A stretch of 42,459 nt of DNA, taken from positions 1 through 42,459 of the forward strand of contig CAJTSD010000031.1 in assembly GCA_910578795.1 (NCBI GenBank), read 5' to 3'. Source of the stretch: an uncultured Lachnospiraceae bacterium. Lineage in GTDB: Bacteria; Bacillota; Clostridia; Lachnospirales; Lachnospiraceae. How positions within the stretch are numbered: the stretch's first letter is position 1; each line of letters starts with the position of its first letter. A program made the position numbers and the translations under genes. Of the stretch, positions 23,578 to 32,030 are shown piece after piece. The notes below the pieces were generated by a model that was not told the origin of the DNA, did no database searches, and worked only from the letters and a program-made list of their open reading frames with translations.

Positions 23578-26043
23578 TTAACCTCCTGCCAGTCTCTCAA
23601 TCAACGCAAGAATACGCCCCGCGCAACAGCGGATTTCGTTCTCCGAAAGCAGTCCCTGTGCATACGCCATACGGATATTTTCCGCATCTTTGCGGTTTCC
23701 CGGCATAATAATATCATTTCCTGCCGCAACGCATTGCCACGGCACACTCCCGTCCTTTGGAACCGTCGTATTCCAGTCTGACATAATTATCCCCTCAAAG
23801 CCCCACTCACCGCGCGCAACCGTTGTACAGAGGTCCCGGCTGTTTGCCGTATGAACACCATTCACGCAGTTATAGGAAGACATGATTGCTGCCGGCGCGC
23901 TTTCCTTCACCGCAATCTCGAATCCGCGCAAGTAAATTTCCCGCAGGGCGCGCTCTGAAACGCGCGCGTCAACTGCCATTCTGTTGTCCTCCTGATTGTT
24001 GCAGGCAAAGTGCTTGATTGTCACGCCGCATCTTTTATTGCTTTGTACACCAGCTGTCACTGCCGCTGCCATCATACCGGACAAAAACGGGTCCTCCGAA
24101 TAATACTCGAAATTTCTCCCGCACAAAGGATTTCTATGGATATTCATGCCGGGAGCAAGCCACAAGTCAATCTGAAACTCCTCCATCTCAACTGCTATGG
24201 CGCTGCCAAACCGTTTCATGAGCGCCGTATCCCATGTCTGCGCCAATGCCGTTCCGACCGGAAACGCCGTACAATACTGATAATACCAGTCCGCATCCTC
24301 ATGCGCTTCCACCTCTTCCAAAAAGCCGTTTTCGAGCGAGCCAAGAACTCCCGTTCCGTATATGGTATCCGTCTTGCGGTCGACCGCATAATTTTGCCGT
24401 AAACGCAGTCCTGCCGGACCGTCTGCCATCACCAAAGCACGTTTTCCGTAATGCGCAAGCGCCCCCGTCGTTTCCCCGGCAGATCCCGGTACGGAAATTC
24501 CTGCTGCGCCAAGCATACCGCCCTCCTGTGACAGCTTTCCATATAAAAGCGGTATCAGCTCCTCAACAGCATACCCCTTCGCAACCGGAGTCTGAACCTC
24601 CTTTCGCACTTCCTTTTGCGGCACAAAGTCAAGCTGCAAAACCCCTTGCGCCTTTGCCTGCGCAAGATACTCCTGCGCTTTGCGTTTTCGCGTTTCGGGT
24701 GCCCAAAGCTCCTCAAATCCTGCCTTTTTCGGGCAAATGGCGCTTGTCTCCTCCAAAATAACCTGCTCCTTAACCGAAAGCAAAGCTGCGGGCTGCAAGG
24801 ACGCCAAATGGCTCCCCACCCATATACCGTACACTCCCTGCTCAATCGTCCATGCATGGAGCTGCTCCGAAAAGCCTGCAAGCTGCTTTTGGTCAATTAC
24901 AACGCTAAGCTGCTGCGTTTCCCCGGGGCGCAGTGTTTTTGTCTTTGCAAAGCCGATAAGCCTGCGCAGTTCCTTTGCCAGTCCCTCCTGCGGCAGAACC
25001 GCATAAACCTGCACAACCTCTCTGCCGGCATACATCGTTCCTGTATTTTGTACCGTGACTTCTACCTCAAACCCCGTTTCCGTCCTGCGAACCCCTTGCG
25101 TCGCTATCGAAAAGTCCGTATAAGAAAGCCCGTATCCAAACGGAAAGAGCGGTTGGATATCAAAACTGTCAAAGTAACGGTATCCGACATAAATGCCCTC
25201 TCTGTATTCGTCATATTCCAAATTTTTGTTCAGATAGCCGAACGTTTCGGCAGACGGATAATCCGCATAGTGCCTCGCCCAAGTCGTTGTGAGCCTGCCG
25301 CTTGGCGTTACATCTGCGAAAAGCACATCTGCCACCGCATGACCGCCCTCCTGACCGGGCAGGGAACAATGCAGGATTGCCCTGATATTTTGTGCCTCCT
25401 GCAAAATCCCCGTCAGCTCTATCGGCGCGCCGACATTTAAAATCAGTACGATTGGAAGATTTTGTCCGTTTAAAAACAGAAGGTCCTCCCGCTCCGCTGC
25501 GCTTAAATAATAATCGCCTTCTTCCCTGCGGCGATCCTTTCCTTCCCCGGAGATTCGGCTGATGACATAAACCGCTGCCGCCGCCCCTTCCATATCATCA
25601 GCCGCTATGCTGCGCCCTGTCGGCATAACAAAAGGATTTGCCGCATAAGCGTCAAAGGGATTTTCCATGCCCTTTGCGTCCGCCAGTATCTTTTCCTTCC
25701 ACGCAGCCCTTGCGTGCGCATAACGCCTCTCGTAATCCGTCAGCCAGTCCTTACTTGTAACGTGTATACCTGCGTCCGTAAGTCCTTGGTATATGGAAAC
25801 TGTTTCCCGGTTGTTGACATCTCCTGAGCCAATACCTCCCTTGACAGTCTTTCCTGCTCCGGCTCCAAACAGCGCAATCGCCTTAGACCGTTCCAGCGGG
25901 AGAATGTCTTCGTTTTTTAAGAGCACAATCCCCTGCGCCGCTGCCTCCCGTGCAAACATGCTATGTATCATTTCCCGCTGTGAAGGATTTTGTGTCAGCG
26001 TACCGCTGTGAATTTTGTTTTTTTCTGTCATAGCTTCACCCAT
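23578..26043 (-). CDS. GH3 beta-glucosidase with permuted domain order
   Basis: Cytosolic hydrolase for beta-glucosides; there is no signal peptide. The domain order is reversed compared with most GH3 enzymes. The alpha/beta sandwich (about 40-265, VLILNVGAP, LPGQEGG) and fibronectin-III-like domain (about 310-410, VTVQNTGTMYAGREVVQVY) come first. The (beta/alpha)8 barrel comes last, with DGPAGLR, LAPGMNIHRNPLCGRNFEYYSEDP, KHFACNNQE and the nucleophile motif GIIMSDWNTT, where the nucleophile is D756 of 821. Ruminococcus albus and Butyrivibrio enzymes with this order are known. It starts 2 nt after the permease stop, so it is the last gene of the transporter operon. Confidence 0.92.
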   Translation of the reverse strand: MGEAMTEKNKIHSGTLTQNPSQREMIHSMFAREAAAQGIVLLKNEDILPLERSKAIALFGAGAGKTVKGGIGSGDVNNRETVSIYQGLTDAGIHVTSKDWLTDYERRYAHARAAWKEKILADAKGMENPFDAYAANPFVMPTGRSIAADDMEGAAAAVYVISRISGEGKDRRREEGDYYLSAAEREDLLFLNGQNLPIVLILNVGAPIELTGILQEAQNIRAILHCSLPGQEGGHAVADVLFADVTPSGRLTTTWARHYADYPSAETFGYLNKNLEYDEYREGIYVGYRYFDSFDIQPLFPFGYGLSYTDFSIATQGVRRTETGFEVEVTVQNTGTMYAGREVVQVYAVLPQEGLAKELRRLIGFAKTKTLRPGETQQLSVVIDQKQLAGFSEQLHAWTIEQGVYGIWVGSHLASLQPAALLSVKEQVILEETSAICPKKAGFEELWAPETRKRKAQEYLAQAKAQGVLQLDFVPQKEVRKEVQTPVAKGYAVEELIPLLYGKLSQEGGMLGAAGISVPGSAGETTGALAHYGKRALVMADGPAGLRLRQNYAVDRKTDTIYGTGVLGSLENGFLEEVEAHEDADWYYQYCTAFPVGTALAQTWDTALMKRFGSAIAVEMEEFQIDLWLAPGMNIHRNPLCGRNFEYYSEDPFLSGMMAAAVTAGVQSNKRCGVTIKHFACNNQEDNRMAVDARVSERALREIYLRGFEIAVKESAPAAIMSSYNCVNGVHTANSRDLCTTVARGEWGFEGIIMSDWNTTVPKDGSVPWQCVAAGNDIIMPGNRKDAENIRMAYAQGLLSENEIRCCAGRILALIERLAGG

Positions 26044-26045
26044 TC

Positions 26046-26891
26046 TTATCCCTTAACGCCTCCAAGCGTCACACCCGCAATAATATATTTTGACAAAAGC
26101 AGATAGACAAGGATAATCGGCACAATCGCCACCATAATCATCATGTAAATCTTACCCATGTCAAAGTTCATGTAATCTGCGCCGCGCAGCATGGCAATTA
26201 AAATCGGCACCGTCATTTTGTCCTTTGATTGAATGACCAACGCAGGAACGAAATAATTGTTCCAAGAACCGACAAACGTAAAGATTGCCTGCACCGCGAT
26301 TGCCGGTTTCATAATCGGAAGGACGATTTGGTTAAATGTCCGAAACTCCTTCGAGCCGTCAATTCTTGCCGCCTCCACCAAAGACAGCGGCAGCGATGAC
26401 TGCAGATAACTGTACATAAAATAAAATACGGACGGTGACGCAATCGACGGGATAATCAGCGGCAGCAGGGAATCATACATGCCCATTTTCGTAATCAGCC
26501 GCAAAAAGCCCATTGCCGTTACCTGCGTCGGCATGACAAGAATTGCCATGATAAACGTAAACGCGATTTTCTTTAATTTGAAATCATACGCGTACAATCC
26601 GTATGCCGTGAGCGATGAAAAATAAGTACAAATTGCCGCACAGCTTCCTGATACGATGAGGCTGTTTAAAATACCCCTTATCATCGGAAACGTTCCGTCG
26701 TTTGCCACATTTTTTAAATTCTGCCAAAAGTGACCTCCCGGAAGCGCCGAAAAGCCTTTTTGCAAATCCGCGTGCGAGCGCGTCGCATTGACAAATAAGA
26801 TATAGAAGAAAAACAGGCACATAAACGATAAAATAATCAGAACTACATGTGCAAAAATACTGCGCAGAGCGCTTAATGTTTTTGAATTCAT
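26046..26891 (-). CDS. Carbohydrate ABC transporter permease (MalG type)
   Basis: A 281-residue inner-membrane permease of the CUT1 family with six helices. The EAA loop that contacts the ATPase is visible as EAARIDGSKEFRTFNQIVLPIMKPA (in two parts, about 175-200). It begins with a cytoplasmic stretch and the helix VLIILSFMCLFFFYILFVNA. It lies 5 bp after the first permease gene and 2 bp before GH3. Together with its partner it forms the channel for beta-glucan oligosaccharides (inferred from context). Confidence 0.93.
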   Translation of the reverse strand: MNSKTLSALRSIFAHVVLIILSFMCLFFFYILFVNATRSHADLQKGFSALPGGHFWQNLKNVANDGTFPMIRGILNSLIVSGSCAAICTYFSSLTAYGLYAYDFKLKKIAFTFIMAILVMPTQVTAMGFLRLITKMGMYDSLLPLIIPSIASPSVFYFMYSYLQSSLPLSLVEAARIDGSKEFRTFNQIVLPIMKPAIAVQAIFTFVGSWNNYFVPALVIQSKDKMTVPILIAMLRGADYMNFDMGKIYMMIMVAIVPIILVYLLLSKYIIAGVTLGGVKG

Positions 26892-26896
26892 ACGTT

Positions 26897-27847
26897 TTAT
26901 CTCCTTCCCGCTTTCCGCTTTTTCCTTGCAGCAGCCTTAGAACCGTCCGAATCATCATCATTTGTCATGCGGTAAACGATAAAGCACAAAATGCCGCTTA
27001 CAATAAACAGATATACCGACAGCGAACCTGCCATACCATAGTTTTTACTCTTCAAATGACTGTTCAGGAACATAATCAGCGTCATGGACGTACGGTCGGG
27101 ATTTCCCTGTCCGTTTGTCAAAATCTGCGGCACGTCAAACATCTGCAGTCCGCCGATAATGGACGTAATCAGCGTGTATGCCAAAATCGGGCGGATAAGC
27201 GGAAGCGTGATATGGAAAAACCGCTGCGTACTGCTGCACCCGTCAAGCTCCGACGCCTCAAAAATATCCGGGCTGATACCCATAATCGCCGCCATCAGCA
27301 TAATCGTCGTATTACCAAACCACATCAGAAAATTCATCAGTCCAACCAACGACCGTGTTCCAAACACTGAGCCCAAAAAATCAATTGCATGGTCCGTAAG
27401 CCCCATCGACATCAGAATGGAATTCATCGGTCCGTTTGTCGAAAACAGCGTGAAAAACAACATTGCAAATGCCGATGCCATAATCAGGTTCGGAAGGTAG
27501 ATAACCACTTTAAAGAACTGCTTGCCGTGAAGCTTTAAGCGCGCGTCCACAAACCACTGTGCAAGCAAAAGCGCAATCACAATCTGCGGGACAAATCCGA
27601 TTAGCCACAAAATCAGCGTATTTCCCGCATACTTTATCATATCGGTCTGCAGCAGGCTGGCATAATTTTGGAATCCGACAAAATTCGGACCAATCTCCTT
27701 GATTCCCGAACGGTAGTATTCGTAGAAGCTGTAGCGAATAGTATCAATCAAAGGAATAAAGGAAAAAATGAAAAAAGCTGCAAAAAACGGAAGAATGAAA
27801 ATATATCCCCATTTTGCATAATCAATCTTTTTACGTTTTTGTTTCAT
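26897..27847 (-). CDS. Carbohydrate ABC transporter permease (MalF type)
   Basis: A 316-residue CUT1 permease. The N-terminal helix follows a positively charged start (MKQKRKKIDYAKWGYIFILPFFAAFFIFSF). The EAA motif reads EASELDGCSSTQRFFHITLPLIRP. The C-terminus ends in a lysine- and arginine-rich cytoplasmic tail (KAAARKKRKAGRR). It forms a pair with the MalG-type gene 5 bp downstream. The operon has no ATPase gene, as is common for CUT1 systems that share one MsmK-type ATPase. Confidence 0.93.
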   Translation of the reverse strand: MKQKRKKIDYAKWGYIFILPFFAAFFIFSFIPLIDTIRYSFYEYYRSGIKEIGPNFVGFQNYASLLQTDMIKYAGNTLILWLIGFVPQIVIALLLAQWFVDARLKLHGKQFFKVVIYLPNLIMASAFAMLFFTLFSTNGPMNSILMSMGLTDHAIDFLGSVFGTRSLVGLMNFLMWFGNTTIMLMAAIMGISPDIFEASELDGCSSTQRFFHITLPLIRPILAYTLITSIIGGLQMFDVPQILTNGQGNPDRTSMTLIMFLNSHLKSKNYGMAGSLSVYLFIVSGILCFIVYRMTNDDDSDGSKAAARKKRKAGRR

Positions 27848-27875
27848 ATGCTATCATTCCCTTCTTTTATATAGG

Positions 27876-28025
27876 GGAAACGCTGATTAAAGCGTTTTCC
27901 GCGCCGAATTTACGCTGCGAAGCAGCAACTTCCTTTGTAAATTCGTGTGCATTCTGCACGCCTAACGGAGTATTGATTTCATCAATGCTCTCTTAGGCGT
28001 ACTGCGGTGCGAAAACGCACCGCAG
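27876..28025 (-). repeat. Cluster of hairpins between binding-protein and permease genes
   Basis: Four stems fill the gap. In transcript order they are: a 10-bp GC-rich stem with a four-base loop (28002-28025), ACGCCTAA/TTAGGCGT with an inner TATTGAT/ATCAATG stem, GAATTTAC/GTAAATTC holding an inner GCTGC/GCAGC, and GGAAACGCT/AGCGTTTTCC (27876-27900). Such structures after binding-protein genes usually protect the upstream message and lower permease expression. None carries a T-run. Confidence 0.7.
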
Positions 28026-28043
28026 CAAATCGTCAGATACTTT

Positions 28044-29423
28044 TTATTGCGGCCATTGTACCTCGGTAATTTCCGGATAACGCTCAATAATTGCCGTCTC
28101 AAAGTTTGCCTTTGCCTTGTCAAAGTCAACCATTCCCTGAAAATAATCGCTGAATGAATTTTGGATTAATTCCACGCAGCCCTGGTCGTAAGCGGAAAGC
28201 GGTGCAATCACGATATTTTCCGCAACCGGAGAGAAATACTTAAATGGATTCTGTCCGCCGAGGAATTCAGAAGAAAAGTTCTTGTCGTCCGTAGCCGCCT
28301 TTCTCATGCTGCTCTGCGTATTGGTAAAGTCCGTCTTTTCCTGTGAAATCTTTAACAGATTGTCCGTATCTGCAGTTACTGCCATGATAATGTCCTTTAC
28401 GTGCTGCGGATTGTCCGTACCTGCACACGCATGCACATAAGAACCGCCCCAGTTGTATTCCTGCGGAGGATTTGTTACCGCCCACATGCCGTCCCCGCCG
28501 TCCCAGTTGGGCTTTAACGTAAAATCAATGCCCCATGCCGGAAACAGGAACGCAAACACCTTTGAAGAAGAGCCCATCGCCTGATTCCAGTCGGAATTCC
28601 ACTGTCCCTTTACGGTTTTGTCCAAATAACCTGCGTCCAGCCATTCCTTGGAATCATTAATCCAGTTCATAATCTTTTGGTCAACCTTAATTACGGTTTC
28701 GCCCGGTGCAACCCACGGCGCGTCAATGCTGTTGCCGTAAAGACGGAATGTGTCCGCATACGACGCAAACGTATAATAACCTTTTGCCTTCAGCTCGCCT
28801 GCCGTCGTCTTAATTGTATCCCAGTCCTTCACCTTCGCGCCGATTTCCTCGGGGTCGTCCGTACCGAACACCTCTTTTGCAATGTCGCGGCGGTATACAA
28901 TCAGTCCAGGGCAGCACTGCCATGTTGAACCTCTCTGCACGCCGTTCTCATCAGACGCCGTTACTTTTGTAAAACTGTACTGATCCGCAAGATCCGTATC
29001 GGGATTGATGCCAAGGTCTGTTAAAGGCATTGCAACGTCCGCCTCCGCATCGGTATATTTATTTACATAATCTGTTTCTGATAAGAAAATGTCAACCTTG
29101 TCGTCCGCCGCAGCGCTTGCCTGATTGAGCAGCGCCTCGTCAAGCTTTTGCTGATAAACGCCTTCCTGATTGGGATTGATAATCCAGTGTATTTCCGTTC
29201 CGTCTTTTAAGACAGTCACCGTTCCGTCCGCAGACGTTTCCTTCACCTCGGGATAAACCAGTTCCACGCGCTCACGAAACTCGTTGTTCCAGCTGTAGAT
29301 GTTGATAATCTTGCCCTCGTCCGTTGCTGACGCTGTACCCGAGCCGCCCTGTCCGCCGCAGCCTGCCAGTGCGCCTGCCGCAAGCGCTGTCATTAATACG
29401 ATACTGACTAACTTCTTTTTCAT
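28044..29423 (-). CDS. Sugar-binding lipoprotein of the CUT1 transporter
   Basis: Extracellular solute-binding protein anchored to the membrane by lipid. The signal peptide MKKKLVSIVLMTALAAGALAGC gives a lipobox with Cys22, followed by a GGQGGSG linker. The 459-residue mature chain has the cluster D/MalE-like style (IINIYSWNNEFRERVE, WQCCPGLIVYRRDIAKEVFG, WAVTNPPQEYNWGGSYVHA). The aromatic residues are consistent with oligosaccharide binding. It leads the operon with the two permeases and GH3, and AGGAGG lies 8 nt before the ATG. Cellodextrin or laminari-oligosaccharide binding is inferred from the adjoining phosphorylases. Confidence 0.92.
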   Translation of the reverse strand: MKKKLVSIVLMTALAAGALAGCGGQGGSGTASATDEGKIINIYSWNNEFRERVELVYPEVKETSADGTVTVLKDGTEIHWIINPNQEGVYQQKLDEALLNQASAAADDKVDIFLSETDYVNKYTDAEADVAMPLTDLGINPDTDLADQYSFTKVTASDENGVQRGSTWQCCPGLIVYRRDIAKEVFGTDDPEEIGAKVKDWDTIKTTAGELKAKGYYTFASYADTFRLYGNSIDAPWVAPGETVIKVDQKIMNWINDSKEWLDAGYLDKTVKGQWNSDWNQAMGSSSKVFAFLFPAWGIDFTLKPNWDGGDGMWAVTNPPQEYNWGGSYVHACAGTDNPQHVKDIIMAVTADTDNLLKISQEKTDFTNTQSSMRKAATDDKNFSSEFLGGQNPFKYFSPVAENIVIAPLSAYDQGCVELIQNSFSDYFQGMVDFDKAKANFETAIIERYPEITEVQWPQ

Positions 29424-29501
29424 GTTTCATTCCTCCTATTACTTTATTTTTCATTTCTTTGATTGCTTTGTTACAACCATCTTAAACTTTTTCTGCCCTG
29501 C

Positions 29502-29530
29502 AATATATCAAAATGCCACAAAAAATGTCA
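29502..29530 (-). promoter_or_regulatory. Promoter of the sugar transporter operon
   Basis: On the minus strand, consensus TTGACA (29525-29530) and TATATT (29502-29507) are 17 bp apart, about 80 bp before the lipoprotein start. I see no copy of the AATCGTTTTCGTA operator here. Confidence 0.75.
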
Positions 29531-29580
29531 AATTCATGTCGTTTCTTTGTCATCTTTTTTACATTTCTTTTATTACATTA

Positions 29581-31995
29581 TTATGAAATCTCCAACACGA
29601 TTTCTGAATTTGCTTTCAGCAGCTTTGCCGGAATATAATTATCCTCCAGCTCCACGCCGTCCACGGTCATCTTATGGAAACCGCTCTCCGAATGCTTCGG
29701 ATTACGCACTGTGATATGTAAATGGCTGCCCCTGAAATCCTTGTCAATTTCAAAGAACTCCCACGCCTTTGGAACGGAGGGCGCAATCCGCAGACCATAA
29801 AAATCAGGACGCATTCCCAAAATTCCCTCGACACAGCCTACCATCACCGTCGACGCGGTTCCTGTCAGCCAGTGCACATGCGAACGCCCGAAATGCGGGC
29901 TTGCCTTCCCTTCCGTAAACTGCCCGTAACAATACGGCTCCAGCCTGCGGATTTCCGCCCTGTCATTCTGCGCTGCCGGCGCGTTCTCCATAAAATACTC
30001 AAACGCACGTTCTCCATGCCCGCGCAACGCCTCCGCCAAAATAATCCAACCCTGCGACTGGGAAAAAATCCCCGCGTTTTCCTTCGTTCCGGCATTGTAA
30101 ATTACCGCAAGCGCCCCGTCAAACGCATGGCCGTGGTACGGCGGATTCATCAACATTGCGCCATATTCCGTGTTCAACTGCCCATAAACGTTATCCAAAG
30201 CCAAATCCGCCTGCTCCTTTGTCGCCAGTCCGCTGATAACCGACCAGCTCTGCGGATTGAGCCACAGATTTGCCTCCAAATCGGTCCGCTTTCCGATGAC
30301 CTCCCCCTGCTGCGTAAATCCGCGGATAAAGCGGTCTTCATTCCAGCACAATTCCTGTATCAGGCTACCAAGCTTTTCCTGACATGTATCCAAATATTGA
30401 ATATATTCGCTGTCCTCCTTATGCTGCGCAAACAGTCTTAAAATCGTCATTGCATAGTAAAACTGGAATGCCACAAAGCTCGACTCTCCGTCCGCCCCAA
30501 GGCGCAGGCAGTCATTCCAGTCCGCATACAGTCCTGCCGGCATTTTGTGCGGTCCCAAATGGTTCATGGAAAACGAGACAGCACGTTTTAAGTGCTCATA
30601 CACCGTCGCTTCCCCCTTGTTGGCAAACGGAATGACTTCGTCAATAAAGGAAAGGTCTCCCGACTCGCAGACGTATTTATAAACTGTCGGGAACAGCCAA
30701 AGCGCATCGTCCGCACGGTACGCCGGGTGTCCCGTTTCCTTCACATAAGACGCATCGTCCGGCGTATCCTCATGTCCGGCATTATGCGTAAACTTCACAA
30801 GCGGAAGCCCGCCGCCGTTGTCCACCTGCGCAGAAAGCATAAAACGGATTTTTTCCACCGCCATTTCCGGCGCAAGGTGAATGACTCCCTGAATGTCCTG
30901 CACTGTATCCCGGTAGCCGTAGCCGTTGCGCAGACCGCAATATGTAAACGACGCGGCGCGCGACCATATAAAGGTCATAAAACAGTTGTAGGCATTCCAT
31001 GTGTTTATCATGGTGTCAAACTCGGGACTTGGCGTTTTGACTTGGAAATGCGAAAGCTTTCCGTGCCAGTAGGTAATCAGCTCCTGCTGCTCTTTTTCAC
31101 AGACTTCTTTGGGATTTTCATACTGTGCCAAAATCTCCTGCGCCTGCGCGCTGTCTTTCATTCCCAGTACAAACGCAAGGCATTTTGTCTCATTTGGCGC
31201 AAGCTCAATGCCTGCCGTCAGCGCACCGCAACCGTTTTCGTTGTAGCTAAGCGCGCCGCCCAAGTCCCCGTTTATCACGCCGACCGGATTGCCATAGCCG
31301 TGATACCTTCCGAGAAACGCCTCCCTGTCGCCGCAGTATGAGGAAACATCAGCCCCCGCAAGCCCGAAAAAGCGCTCCACGACAATCTTGTCGTCCACGT
31401 CCTTACCTTCCTCAAGACTGTCCAAATTGCCATGTATCCTCTGACAAATCCGGTTGCCCTGAAAGACCGTGCGCGTAATAAACTGCGAATACTGTAAATT
31501 CACCTGATCCTGCTCATAATTGCTGTTGTTTGTAAATTCCGCATAGCCCGTAATGTTTAACGCTCTTGTGCGCTCCGAATTGTTTGTCACTTGAATGCAC
31601 CAGACCTCATACTCCTTATCAAGCGGCACATAGTAAAGCACCTGCGAATGAATGCCGCTATAATCCGCAAGCATTTTCGTATACGCCGTTCCGTGACGGC
31701 ACTCGCTTCTGTAATCGTTTAAGTCCTTTCCCACAGGCTGCCACGACGCGGACCAATAATCCTTTGTTTCCTTGTCCTGCAAATAAATATAACGCCCCGG
31801 ACGGTCAAAATCGTTAAAGATATAACGAAGTATTCTGCCGTTTGCGCCGGACTTTGCGAAGCTGTAGCCGCCTGCGTTATTGGAAATCACCGCGCCATAC
31901 GCAGGAGAGCCTAAATAATTTGCCCACGGAGCGGGCGTGTCCGGTCTTACAATGACATATTCGCGTTTTTCATCATCAAAATATCCGTAATTCAT
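29581..31995 (-). CDS. GH94 glycoside phosphorylase, specificity uncertain (804 aa)
   Basis: Cytosolic inverting phosphorylase that releases a sugar-1-phosphate from a beta-linked disaccharide. The GH94 frame is complete: MNYGYFDDEKREYVIVRPDTPAPW, RNGYGYRDTVQDIQGVIHLAP, ADDALWLFPTVYKYV and YADWNDCLRLG, whose second Asp (D495) is the expected general acid. The acceptor-site region (AQVDNGGGLPLVKFTHNAGHEDTPDD) differs from the QPLTKKGNSDIG of the cellobiose enzyme at 1590-4025, so the acceptor is probably not glucose. Chitobiose- or cellobionate-type specificity is possible. It lies 35 bp after another GH94 gene and GGAAGGAG precedes the ATG. Confidence 0.88.
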   Translation of the reverse strand: MNYGYFDDEKREYVIVRPDTPAPWANYLGSPAYGAVISNNAGGYSFAKSGANGRILRYIFNDFDRPGRYIYLQDKETKDYWSASWQPVGKDLNDYRSECRHGTAYTKMLADYSGIHSQVLYYVPLDKEYEVWCIQVTNNSERTRALNITGYAEFTNNSNYEQDQVNLQYSQFITRTVFQGNRICQRIHGNLDSLEEGKDVDDKIVVERFFGLAGADVSSYCGDREAFLGRYHGYGNPVGVINGDLGGALSYNENGCGALTAGIELAPNETKCLAFVLGMKDSAQAQEILAQYENPKEVCEKEQQELITYWHGKLSHFQVKTPSPEFDTMINTWNAYNCFMTFIWSRAASFTYCGLRNGYGYRDTVQDIQGVIHLAPEMAVEKIRFMLSAQVDNGGGLPLVKFTHNAGHEDTPDDASYVKETGHPAYRADDALWLFPTVYKYVCESGDLSFIDEVIPFANKGEATVYEHLKRAVSFSMNHLGPHKMPAGLYADWNDCLRLGADGESSFVAFQFYYAMTILRLFAQHKEDSEYIQYLDTCQEKLGSLIQELCWNEDRFIRGFTQQGEVIGKRTDLEANLWLNPQSWSVISGLATKEQADLALDNVYGQLNTEYGAMLMNPPYHGHAFDGALAVIYNAGTKENAGIFSQSQGWIILAEALRGHGERAFEYFMENAPAAQNDRAEIRRLEPYCYGQFTEGKASPHFGRSHVHWLTGTASTVMVGCVEGILGMRPDFYGLRIAPSVPKAWEFFEIDKDFRGSHLHITVRNPKHSESGFHKMTVDGVELEDNYIPAKLLKANSEIVLEIS

Positions 31996-32030
31996 TGTTC
32001 TGTCTTGCTCCTTCCTTATTTTAAAAAATC

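Noticed and set aside
29722..31341. Two plus-strand frames of about 240 codons opposite the 804-aa GH94 gene
   Set aside because: Their composition is rich in Arg, His and Cys, typical of antisense frames in this codon usage, and the GH94 gene on the other strand is complete.
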